From: Diplonema japonicum
Lineage: Eukaryota; Euglenozoa; Diplonemea; Diplonemida; Diplonemidae
Reading direction: 5' to 3'
NCBI GenBank assembly: GCA_964019335.1
Contig: OZ025681.1
Span: 62,001-126,000 of the forward strand
DNA: 64,000 bases
The position numbers were made by a program, and so were the translations under genes. A model generated the notes under the pieces. That model saw only the letters and a program-made list of their open reading frames with translations, ran no database searches and was not told where the DNA came from. This document shows positions 44,043 to 54,500 of this stretch, piece after piece. Each line of letters opens with the position of its first letter. The first letter of the stretch is position 1.

Positions 44043-44304
44043 ATATATATGAGTTAAAGGAAGTCTTTGTGAGACGCCCCCTTGTTCTCATGCTCTACCT
44101 GCACCTATCCCCCTTCAGCAGCGGTTTCTCCTTCTTCGGTGGTCGTGCCGGCCTCCTCCCCAGCTTGGCTACTTTTTCCCTTCTTTCCTTTGCCCATTGC
44201 TTCCCCAGCTCCTCCAGGTCGTACTTGGTCTTCGTTGATGCAAAGATTGCTCTTCTACTCCACCCGATCACCGCCTTCGTCCCTCCGATTGATCGCAGCA
44301 ACAA
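44043..44304 (-). mobile_element. Retroelement C-terminal coding fragment d
   Basis: An open frame of about 69 codons reads LRSIGGTKAVIGWSRRAIFA, then TKTKYDLEELGKQWAKERRE and ends LLKGDRCR. After the stop comes the family 3' block GAGAACAAGGGGGCGTCTC (minus strand) ending in an ATATAT tail at 44043-44050. The copy is truncated at about 44300, just before the point where copy c continues. Unequal 5' ends with a common 3' end are the mark of 5'-truncated LINE-like insertions. Confidence 0.65.
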
Positions 44305-44339
44305 AATAGTCGTTCACAAAAAAGCTACCGCCTCATATC

Positions 44340-44376
<37 letters not shown>

Positions 44377-44453
44377 AACTTTTCAACCAACCTTTTGCGA
44401 GACACGTCTCAAGGTTTTTCACATGCTTTAGCGATATGGTGTGAATAAAAAAA

Positions 44454-44491
44454 AAATTCACTATGATAGGAACGAAGTGGTTAGCAACGGC
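44454..44491. repeat. Dispersed 38-base repeat (partner at 34294-34331)
   Basis: Identical to 34294-34331 over 38 bases, ending GGTTAGCAACGGC. Flanking sequence is unrelated. Confidence 0.85.
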
Positions 44492-44531
44492 CCGCCAAAA
44501 AAAAAAAGAATATTGTCAAAACACATACAGC

Positions 44532-44571
44532 GGGAAGCTTCCCTTAGCTAAGGGAAGCTTCCCTTAGCTAA
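44532..44571. repeat. Tandem duplicated nested palindrome
   Basis: Two perfect copies of a 20-base unit. Each unit is the 12-base palindrome GGGAAGCTTCCC followed by the 8-base palindrome TTAGCTAA. Positions 44532-44563 are therefore one 32-base perfect palindrome. It could form a cruciform or be a binding site for a dimeric protein; no gene is adjacent. Confidence 0.95.
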
Positions 44572-45068
44572 ACAAAAGTCAAGACACTACTCATGTCCAC
44601 GAACCAAAAAAAAAAAATAGAAATAAGCTGGAGTGTTGGTGGCAATAGTAGGTTTTCTCATTCATTTCCGCTTTCATTTCTTTCATCATTCCCGTCCCTA
44701 TGTTCAGATGTGAGGTGTGCGCTACTCTTGAAAATGTTAAGAGAAAAGACGGTGTGCTTAAGGACAAATCCTGTTGTGCGTCTGAAAAAAACCTTTTATC
44801 CTCTATATCGCTCTCTTCTTGTGTACAGTCCCAGAGACTTGCGTGTCGTCACCTCAAGAAAAAAAAGGGGGGTTTCTTTTCTTTTTTTTTTCTTTTTCAA
44901 AGCACCCCGCCTCGTGACTAGATGTCAGGGATCACACGGGCTTGTATCATAACGGCTATCAAACTATATTAATTATAATCATAAAAAAGAAATACGAAAA
45001 GAAACAAAACGATGTTTTTCACAACAATAGGATCGCAGCATACACGTGGTGTCGCTCTTTGTTTCTGT

Positions 45069-48000
45069 CTAGTGGCAAAATCTAGATCTCAGATCCTGAA
45101 GTGAGTCAGCCAGGTAGCCTGCCATCTCTGTGCCTTGTGTGGACCACGCTGCCTCGATGGCCACCATCTGTTTCTTGTTGCTCTCACTGTTGAGCAAGGT
45201 GAGATGTGCCATGCAAGAGGCAACAGAGTTGGCGTCGGTAGCGTTCCTGGCGTAGGCGTACATCCACTCCTCGTTCTCTGTCTCGAGGAACGAGCCTGCA
45301 CGGAAGATGACCTGGTCGCTGCCGGACCTCTTGTGCTCCAAGGCGTACACAGTGACGGGTTCCACCTCCATGCACCCCTTCACAACCAGCGCCACAGAGT
45401 TCTCCAGCATCACCCCCGCCTTCAAGGTGCACCCCCTCTCCGACAGGTACCTCACAGATGGCATCACCTTCCCAAGCGCCGTGAACGCCTTCAACGCAAG
45501 CGACCCACACGATGCTACGGTAGCCTTCCCTGTTGCACACCCGATCCCGACAGCGTGCTTCCCAAGCTCGCTCCCCAACCTGTCCCGCACCATCACCGCG
45601 CACTGGCACGCCTTCATGATGTGTGACACAAGATGCGTCGTGATGTTCAGCCCGATGATGCTCTGGTCGCCAGTCGTGCTGAGAAGAGCTCCCCTCCCAC
45701 CACCGCTCGTCACCCCGCTCACCGCATCCAAGATCGTCGTCACGTGTCCCACAGAGTCCCCAGGGTACCAGATAGACACAAGGCTGATGCTTTTCGTCGT
45801 TGCCTGCATCTTCATCTGGCTCACCACACCTATCGGTGCAGGGGTGTCACCAGTATGGTGGGAGGTTGCAGTGCGCGATGAACGTGACGTCTTTGAAAGG
45901 GACTCTTCATCAACATCCGAGGACTCGTCCTTCTGGAAGAGGGAGGCGGGCATGTAGGCCTTGTACTCGTTGAGGATGTCGCACATGGCATAGAAGCCAG
46001 AGAGCAGGGCGGAGACCTCCAGAAGAATGCTGTCCCTCTTCACCACCTTGTCCATTTCCATGTTCTCCACATGCTTCATGTCCCGCACAAGGCTGATGAA
46101 GGGCTGGGTGATCACAACAGCACATGCAAGAAGGACCACAATTCCAATAGCTGCAAGCATCACAGACAGGTCGATCGCCTCCTCATATGCATCCTCCGCA
46201 TCCCCCATGATCACAACGTGTGGTGTGATGTACACCAGTAGCCAGTCAATGCTGTAGGTTAGGTACTTCGCTTCGACATCTGAAGCAGCCTTCTTGATGT
46301 TCAGCATTGAGGCATACACCTTCTCACCACCAGAGGAGTACAGGTACGACCTCTCAGGGTCAATGAGTGATGTGTTCCAGTTCTCGATGCTCGCAAGGGC
46401 ACCAGAGACCCACGGGTGTGCCACCCCAGAAACAGCCCCAATGCCTGACAACACTGTGCCGACAGGTTGCTGCTTGTCATCGTTCGAGAGAAGCACCTTC
46501 CTCGTTGTCCTGTCGATGAGCACGATCAGTGACCTCGCAGGTACCCGCATGCGTGCAATGTCCTGTTTGATGTTCCCAAGAACCCTTGACATGAGGAGTG
46601 CAAAGGTCGCACTGTTCTTCTCCACAAGGCTCTCAATAGTTCCGTGGATGGAAATCTCAAGAGCAAGCATGCTCTGCTGCCTGAGCCGCTCCGAGAGGTC
46701 CTCGCTGATGTCGCGGATCGCAGTGTCGTTCCTGGTCACCACCACACCGAGCACCACGGCGAAGGAGGTGAGTGCCACAACCCCAAGCATCACAGAGACA
46801 GGAACCTTAAAAGAAATATCATTGCAGAGGCTTCTGGCTCCCCTCACAATCATCCACACGATTCCAACCAGGAAAACACCACAACAGAGAGAGATCACCA
46901 CCATTGCCACCCTTGTGTCCGTCCACTCGTCGCGGGAGTAGTCGATGCCAGAGATGTCGATCACGCCAAGCAGAACATGAAGGTCCTTCTCCATCGCTGC
47001 CACAGCCTCCGCCCCAGTCTGGCCCTCCGTGAGAAAGAAAGAAGTAACATGCTTGAAGACGATGTTGATGCAGTCCCCGTACAGTGCCTTGCACCCAGCA
47101 CTTGGGCGGTGCACCAGCCTGTCCCAGAACTCGGGGTAGGCCTGCATCGACTTCGCCATAATTGGGTTCACCTCATTGAACTTTACCCAGAAGTCAGGCC
47201 TGTTCATCACATCCTGACGAGCAGGCTCGTTTCCAGTGAGGTCGAAGAATGAGAAGTGCTCAGACAGGTCGCTGACAAGATCCTGGGCTGCCTCCTTCAG
47301 GGGTGTGTGCTTGTTGATGCCAATGCTCCAGTCCCCAGAGCAGCCTGCCCCATTGTTCCCAGGGATGGGCCCTATCTGGATGTCCCAGCCGATTGTAGAG
47401 TTGTCGTTAATTTTGTTCATCACGGTACTGTCGGAGGACCACAGGATGAGGCACGCTGACTTCCCTGCAAGAAAGTTATTCCTCGCACCCCCACTGGTGA
47501 GTCCCCAGAGGTTGTGCGGGGCAATGGTGCCCACCCAGCGCTTCCACATCTCAAGGGTGCGTGCCGCCGCAGGGTTGTTCACCGTCACGTTCCCACTGTC
47601 GTCAACCACATTCCCAGCACCATCAAAACCCGACATGAGCGTCACGAGCATGTAAATAATACGGTTCTGCGAGTTCGAGTCGGTCGGAAGCAGTACACCA
47701 TCGAAGTCGGTGTTCCCACCAGCACGCTCCTTCTTCACGAGGGTGTCCAAGGTCGTCTCGAACTCCTCCCAGGTAGCGGGGTAGGTGAGACCGTGCTTGT
47801 CGAAGAGGTCCTTGCGGTAGAACACCACCATCTGGTTGGTCTGCCTCGTGAGGGTGTAGAGCTTCCCGTTCGGAGACATGTGAAGCTGCCACTTCTTCCT
47901 GATGATGTTGGGGTTGATGTCCAGCTCGATGAGCTCGTCCTGAAGGGTGGTGACCCACGGGGTGTCCAGGCTCATCACCTCGTAACCTGTCTCCTTGTTG

Positions 48001-48263
48001 TACAACATGTTCTGCAGGAAGGTGAAGTCGTTGTCATTGTTGTACGAAAAGTCGTTCAGATCGATGTACTGGATCCCCACGTCGGGGTGCTTGGCTGTGA
48101 AGTTGTTGTTGACTTCGCACAGGGTTGTGTTCAGCGCGGAAGTGATTGCAGTGTGGACATGCAGAGTGTGCTTTTTGTTGTCAGGAAGCGGGCAGCTTCC
48201 GTAGACATCAGCAACGTTGCACAGCACTGCCACGTACAACAGCACACCTTTCGCTCCCATCAT
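45069..48263 (-). CDS. Receptor 8: SBP-CACHE-HAMP-cyclase-like membrane receptor
   Basis: 1,064 aa, subfamily C, nearly identical to receptor 7. The few differences are concentrated in the ectodomain: after the signal peptide (GSCPLPDNKKHT against GSNKDNCTLPDNKNHT), around DLNDFSYNNDNDFTF, around VMNKINDNSTIGWDIQ and around NRPDFWVKFNEVNPIM. The CACHE-like, linker and cyclase-like parts are almost invariant between the two. Architecture otherwise: signal peptide MMGAKGVLLYVAVLCNVADVYG; SBP domain about 30-430; paired helices; CACHE-like sensor; third helix; HAMP-like segment; Ser/Thr linker; cyclase-like domain with VGIGCATGK. It is first in the array in transcription sense and lies 260 bases after the stop of PKD-a. 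Confidence 0.86.
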   Translation of the reverse strand: MMGAKGVLLYVAVLCNVADVYGSCPLPDNKKHTLHVHTAITSALNTTLCEVNNNFTAKHPDVGIQYIDLNDFSYNNDNDFTFLQNMLYNKETGYEVMSLDTPWVTTLQDELIELDINPNIIRKKWQLHMSPNGKLYTLTRQTNQMVVFYRKDLFDKHGLTYPATWEEFETTLDTLVKKERAGGNTDFDGVLLPTDSNSQNRIIYMLVTLMSGFDGAGNVVDDSGNVTVNNPAAARTLEMWKRWVGTIAPHNLWGLTSGGARNNFLAGKSACLILWSSDSTVMNKINDNSTIGWDIQIGPIPGNNGAGCSGDWSIGINKHTPLKEAAQDLVSDLSEHFSFFDLTGNEPARQDVMNRPDFWVKFNEVNPIMAKSMQAYPEFWDRLVHRPSAGCKALYGDCINIVFKHVTSFFLTEGQTGAEAVAAMEKDLHVLLGVIDISGIDYSRDEWTDTRVAMVVISLCCGVFLVGIVWMIVRGARSLCNDISFKVPVSVMLGVVALTSFAVVLGVVVTRNDTAIRDISEDLSERLRQQSMLALEISIHGTIESLVEKNSATFALLMSRVLGNIKQDIARMRVPARSLIVLIDRTTRKVLLSNDDKQQPVGTVLSGIGAVSGVAHPWVSGALASIENWNTSLIDPERSYLYSSGGEKVYASMLNIKKAASDVEAKYLTYSIDWLLVYITPHVVIMGDAEDAYEEAIDLSVMLAAIGIVVLLACAVVITQPFISLVRDMKHVENMEMDKVVKRDSILLEVSALLSGFYAMCDILNEYKAYMPASLFQKDESSDVDEESLSKTSRSSRTATSHHTGDTPAPIGVVSQMKMQATTKSISLVSIWYPGDSVGHVTTILDAVSGVTSGGGRGALLSTTGDQSIIGLNITTHLVSHIMKACQCAVMVRDRLGSELGKHAVGIGCATGKATVASCGSLALKAFTALGKVMPSVRYLSERGCTLKAGVMLENSVALVVKGCMEVEPVTVYALEHKRSGSDQVIFRAGSFLETENEEWMYAYARNATDANSVASCMAHLTLLNSESNKKQMVAIEAAWSTQGTEMAGYLADSLQDLRSRFCH

Positions 48264-48523
48264 CTTTTTGTTTAAAACTTCGTGAATTCAATGTGCGCAA
48301 CTAAAAAAAGAAAGAATAATTTAAAGCAAATGCGGCAAAAAAGAAAGTAGCTCGACCTTTGGACTTAACCGGAAAGATCGAATACAAATAGACCTGAGCT
48401 GAACAACGATCGAGAAAACATGTAAACCTGGAAAGGCAAGACAATGCTTAAGAATCGCATATGGGGACACTGCCAGGTGGTTTAGGTCATTAGTCCTTTA
48501 CCTTATGTTCCCTTTCTGGATCT

Positions 48524-51500
48524 TCACCCACCCAAAACAGCCCTGAGCATCTTCGTGATGCCTGTCTCCTTCATGATTGTAGAGAAGGCCTTCCCAATCC
48601 CCGACTTGAGGAAGGTCTTCGCGATGGGGTCAGCATAGGTGAGGACAAGGAGCTTCATCGGCTCGTTCAAGACGATGTCCTGCATGAAGGCGATGGCGCA
48701 GCCTGTGAAGAAGCTCTGTTGGGTCTCCTGCTCCCAGCGCAAGGCCTCCGTGAGGAAAATGGTCACGGAAGAGAGCTGTATGAAGAAGGCGAGGGCATAG
48801 GCGAGGTAGGTCACGTGGTGCGGTAGGTGCTGTGGAAGGAGGCCCCCTTTCTTCAGCTGGTAGGACCGCAAGACAACGAGCCACCCCACCAGAAGGAACA
48901 CGAGAGGGGCCAACCACTGCTCCGTCCCGCCCACCTCCACCTTGCTCCCCTCCCTTCGAATGGACGGTTGTTTCTCCAAGCAGACGAACAAGCACCCAGA
49001 CCACTGCAGCACGAACACAGCGGACCCGAGGTGCCCCATGCTGTACCTCTGGTACATCACCCACCAGCACCCCAAGGCCGCCACAATCTGCACACAGCTC
49101 GCCCCTGCCCCTGCCCACCACTCCACCTCGTAGTACAGACACAACACGATGAACAGGTGCACCGACCAGAAGACCGACAGCACCATGGGGAGAAGCCGCG
49201 GGCGCCACGAGCTTACCCCGAGTGCCACGAAGATCATCACCCACAGGAACAACAAGGCCACACCGATCCCAACCTCTCCAGAGTCTATCATCAACACGCA
49301 CCCGTACATCCCCAGTGACATCAGCAGCAGCGCCACAGCCTTCGCGAGCTGGAAGAAGTACGTTGCTATGCTTAGGATCAAGAAGAACGAAACGATAAGT
49401 GGCCACCACCTAGCCCCCGTCATGAAGTAGATCCCAACGTGGACGAGTGCCAGGAAGATGATAAACCTCATCGAACGCCCCGCTTCCTTGTTTGCCCGCT
49501 GGCAAAGTGTCATTTCTTCAGGTTCCTCTTCTTCCTCTTTATTATCAGCGTCTGACAGCTGCCTCTTGCCCCTTGGAGAAACTACTGTTGTTTCGTTCTC
49601 TGTCAGGAACACGGGCTTCGCTGACCCCAAAGTGGGGCTGAACACAGCAGGGAGGCTGCACCGCCCACTTAATATGGGGCTCACCGGCCTTGAGAAATCT
49701 TCATCTACCCTGCCCTCTTTATCTGTCTCCTCTGCCAACTTCTTCGCCTCCCACCACTCCTTGTGTGAAATGGACTGGTACTCAGGTGTGCTGTACTGTG
49801 TGTATTCGCAAATGAGGCGTATCTCAGGGTTCCGACCCTGCTTCTTGCTCACCTCGTCAGGGATCTGATACCAGCAGTCAAGGGACGCCGTTGCAGACGA
49901 GTCGTCTCGAACAATGCAGTCGATGATGTCCTGCATCGAGATGCTGAGCGACGCCACAAGGTTCTCCGTGCCAGTCTCCTGCAGACCGTCGTCATCGTAC
50001 ACGTTCACCACCACCACAGACTCCTTCTCCTCCCGCACGGGGTAGCTCACCACACAGCTCCCATCGAACACAGGGTTGTGGTCGTCCCACACTGTCGCTG
50101 ACTTCCAAACACGGCACTCACTCTCCACAAGAACGAAGCAGTCAGGGATGTCGTCCTCATCATCGCTTGCTCCCCCTCGCATAGATAGGTCCCTTGCCTG
50201 AACCACCCTCACATTCAGCTCCCCCAGAATGGGGTACTCGGGGTACGGGTCGAGTGCAGCCCACGACCACAGCTGTTTAGTAGTGTTTCTTGACAAAAAT
50301 ACAAAATCGGTAGAACATACAACGGGTGCTTTCTTAACAGATCGTTTGAAAAGCAGCCCCAGCAGCACTGTTGTCGGGGTCATCATGCAAGCGGAGATGA
50401 CTGCCACCATGATCGTTTTAGCGACAGTTCTAAGTAGAAAATAAATCTCCTTCACAAACATACCCATTCTCGCTCCTGCCGTGGAAGACAGCGAGGATGA
50501 AGAAGACTGTGTTCATCGCTGCGAAGAGGACAGCAAGCCTCCGTGGGCGAGAGTAATGTTGCCCTGGTGTTCTGAAAAACACACAGAACCAGACGTGAGC
50601 ACGTAGCGCAACCAGGCCCTTTTCTATGAAAAACCTAATTCGTTCACTACATTTCAGGTCATCAACAAGTACTTCTTCCGAGGGAGTAACGCTCTTTCTT
50701 CGTACACCCGAAAGGTTAGTCCCTGCGGTGGACATTCTCTTACAATCAGGTAGGTGCCCTGGTAACTCCGGCTGGCAAGACGGATCTGACACGTCAGAGT
50801 AGTTATCATCATAGCTTTCTTTGTTCATTGCTTCAGGTGCTACATCTGAAGGAGAAAGGCATGGCGAAGGCACAGACACGAAGCCACCTTGGTGATCTGC
50901 CGACAGTGGGTCATGAGAAGAGTGTTCCTTGTAGCCATGGCACGTTTCTTGAACCTTTATAAACTCTTTCCTAAGTGCCATCGTCTTGCTGCCTGCTTTC
51001 GGGGAGAAATACTCCTCCGCCACAATAGACTGCTGCAGCATGGCTTCCTGCTTGCTGAACTCGAACCGCGCTACTTCCCTAACCATCTTGTTCAGCTCCA
51101 TCGCTTGTTGTATTGCAGCTGCCTTTGCTTCTTCGAAGGTTTCACACGGTTTGTCCTTTTGATGCTGAAAGATGTGTGCTGCCCTCAAGTAGTTCCCTTC
51201 CTTGCACTCGCGAACACCATCCTCCCACCTGAAGACGTGGCCTTCCGCCGCCATATTCTCAATGTCCACAGCTTTTATCGAAGTCAGACCCGGCAAGGCA
51301 CCGTCTAAATCAGGTAATGTACACTCGTTTCCAGACATGGCGAGTGCATTGTTCACCTTTTCCTCCTGCTTCAATCGAGCCCTCTCCGATGGTGCAGCTT
51401 TGTTGTTCACAAGCCCAGCATCCTGCCGCCTGTCGTAGAAGTAGGTCACAACGAAGAGGATGTAGTAGAGCAAGTAGAGTGTCCCCACGACAGTGAGGGT

Positions 51501-54500
51501 GGGGATGTTCACCGCTGAGAGCTGTGTCCAGCTGTTGAAGTTCGAGCTGCTGAAGAGCCGTTTCAGGTTTGTTGCGGGCATCACCTCAGAGGCAATGAAG
51601 GCCCCCACAGTCCCAAGCTTTGACTCCCCGGTCAGCTCTACAGTCCCGTTGTTGTTGTTGTTGTTGTTGTTTCCTGCCGCCAGCACCACAGCCGCCCGGT
51701 AGGTCACGCTCCCACCACACGAAGGGTTCTGCTGCTGTTGTGCAGTTGCCGTCAACAAGCCCTCCGAAAGAAACCCGTTCCACTGAAGGTCCTGACCCGG
51801 TTCCCAGGAGCCTGTGGTCTCGTTCCACACGCGCAGGGCAATGTTGCAGGGGTAGGGGTCCACGAACTCCGCGTCCACCGTGAAGTTCACCTTCATTGTC
51901 ACAGCCTCGTTTGCCGAGGCCCCTCCGAAGGAGGAAACCCGTACCTGCACCACGTCCCCTGTCGAGGTCTCGTTGTTCCCAGGGACTGGGTACAGGTCCC
52001 CTGCTGCCGCCTTCACGAGGACACGCCCTCCCCCTGACAGCCCAGGGAGTGCCACAGAGGTTGTTGAGTTCTCCAGTCGCACCGTTGCCGTTCCCGATGT
52101 CGCTTCACCGATCGTCGTCACCGCTATCTTCAGAACTGTCCCAGAGAAGCTGATGTCCCCCGTCCCGTTATGAGCAAGGAGGGATGAGGCCAGGCTGTCC
52201 GTCAACGCCACCACAGACTCCTTCGCTTCCCCTGTCGCGGACAGCGTCCCGAGCCCATCCACCGCCTGCAGCACCCGCCCAACATCGCCAGCTGTCCCGT
52301 TCTCAATGGCTGTCTGCCCTAGCTGCTCCACCACCTGTGCTGCCCCCACCACCTCTGCGCTCACTTCCTCCGCCGTCCCCGAGCCAGTCCCGGACCCAAT
52401 CTGAGACACGATCGACTCTGCCACGGTGGACGCCTCCCCAGGTGACGTGATCACCTGAACAGTGCCCCGAAAGGTCTGAGAAGTGATCCAGTTGTTGCTG
52501 TTGCTGCTGCCGCTGCCAACACCCCCGCCTGTCCCCTGCACACCAACCTGGATCACGAGGTCTCCCTCCGGCAGGGCGTTCAGAGAGAAGGAGGCGACCC
52601 TCGTGTGTCTCACAACGACCCCGTCCACCGCCACCACGTACTGCGCCTCCGAAGACGACCCAAGGAACCACTCGTCGTAGTCAAAGCTCACCTTCGTCCC
52701 AACAGTGAGGTTCACGAGGGGGGGCGTGAAAGTGATCACCGGGAGCTGCTTCGGAACGAACACACGAAAGGAGTCGCTACCCCCGCCTGTTCCCACGCTG
52801 TCTATCCCGCACAACAGAGAGCCTCCAGTGTTCCCCATCGTGGCCCCAAGGTCCACCTCTAAATACATCGTCGTCTTGCTCACAGCAAGGCCGACAGCTG
52901 AAAAAGAAGAAGAAGCAGAACTAGAACCGTAATAACCGTTGCACTGAACCACTATCTCGTTCTTCGACACACCAACACAGGAAAGCGCCGCCGTGTGCAA
53001 GGCCTCCATCCTGCGAACGAGGTCCAAGGCCGCAGGAACAGACCAGCTTGCGAGGAGCGAGGGGTCCACCACCACCTCCGCCCGACCCAACGAAGTGTCC
53101 AAAAAGACCACAGACAGGGCTCCCGAGTCAGAGGAAGAAGAGAGCCCCAGCTCCGAAGCGAGAAACCCTTGGACCTCGCCGGCTGAGGAGAGCTGCTGGC
53201 CCACTATGCTGAAGTGCGCAACGAGGGGTGTGAACACGCCGTCCGCTGACAAGAGAACCCGCTGACGCTCCCCCACAGGGCTTGCCACGAACACCTCCCT
53301 CCCGAATACACGAACCTGCGGCTGTTGCTGTGAAGGGGAATAACCCTTCACCTCTGACATCGTGGAGGAAGGGGCAGAGAATGGCGCAGGGGTTGCTGGA
53401 GACACAGTGTTGGGGAAACTCGTTGCGGGGGAAAGGGTGGAAGGAGCGCCTGTTGTGGCTGTTGTGGATGGAACAGTTGTCGGTACCGCTGTGTGCAGAG
53501 AAGGTGACTGGGAAGGAAGCTGTGTGGGTGCAAGTGTTGGAGGAACCAAGGTCGAAGGGGAAGTAGACGTGCCAGAAGGGACAGGGGTCGGTGCGGGGCT
53601 CTGCGGTGCAACTGATGGTGCAGAGGTGGGTGTCTTCGTGGGAGCCACTGTGGGCGGAAAAGGTGTTGGTGGTGGCGAGACAGTGGACCCTGGAACAGAT
53701 GTTGGTGCAAGGGTAGAAGGAGCTGGTGTTGGAGGGGCTGACGTAGCTGGGAAAGAAGTTGAAGGAGCAAAGGTTTCTGGGACCGTTGTGGAACCAGGTG
53801 GTGTTGGAGTGGGGATAAATGTTGCAGGAGCAGGAGTAGGTGGAGCTGGTGTTGCAGGTGCAAGAGTGGATGGCGAGGGAGTTGGCGATGAAGGGACTGG
53901 TGTGGCGACCAGTGTCGAGGGTGCAGAGGTGGGTGGTGAAGGAATTGTCGAGGGAGCAGGGGTCGAAGGTACAGGGGTCGAAGGTGCAGAGGTCGAAGGT
54001 GCAGGGGTCGAAGGTGCAGAGGTCGAAGGTGCAGAGGTAGAAGGTGCAGGGGTCGAAGGTGCAGAGGTCGAGGGAGCAGGGGTTGAAGGTACAGGGGTGG
54101 GGACCGGTGTTGGAGCAGGGGTCGAGGGAGCAGGGGTAGATGGTGCAGGTGTTGAGGGAGCAGGGGTAGAAGGTGCAGGAGTTGAAGGAGCCGGTGTTGG
54201 AGGGACTGGAGTTGGTGATGGGGTGGATGATGTCGGAGACGGTGAAATGGCCCTGTGTGATCAATAAAGCTGGTTATAGTAACATACGAAGCTGAAGCGA
54301 TGGCTATCTGTGCTGAGGTGCAGGCTGACGAGGTCGTGCAGACTACATGAGTAAGGTCTCCCGAAGGCTCCGAAGCAAGACCTGTGCATGCACTGTCAAC
54401 ATCACACATCAAGCCACAATAATACGAACCACCCGAAGTTACACTTGCTGGGCATGTATAAGTGAGACCGGAGCATGCATCAGTCGACATGCATTTGAGA

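Larger units (their letters stand above)
40170..45068. other. Spacer between receptors 7 and 8
   Basis: At 4.9 kb this is the longest spacer of the array. It contains dispersed repeat copy B (40421-40800), two retroelement fragments (42772-43040 and 44043-44304), the partner of the 11.3 kb repeat (43080-43226), a nested palindrome (44532-44571), G runs of 20 and 16 (40217-40236 and 43540-43555) and a 32-base A run (44343-44374). Nothing else is recognised as coding. Confidence 0.7.

Noticed and set aside
48524-50467. Treating the C2/multi-helix part as a separate 647-aa gene
   Set aside because: Removing 34- and 48-base introns joins it in frame to the upstream part, and PKD-b shows the same joins with differently sized introns.
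53128-54264. Minus-strand Cys/Ser/Asn-rich open frame overlapping the PKD-a stalk
   Set aside because: It is an alternative frame of the same repeat. Intron 1 joins exon 1 to the Pro/Thr/Ser frame, not to this one.
53362-54267. Long plus-strand open frame rich in Val, Gly and Glu opposite the PKD-a stalk
   Set aside because: It is the antisense of a coding minisatellite whose unit is a multiple of three, so several frames stay open. The spliced minus-strand frame is supported by paralogue comparison.
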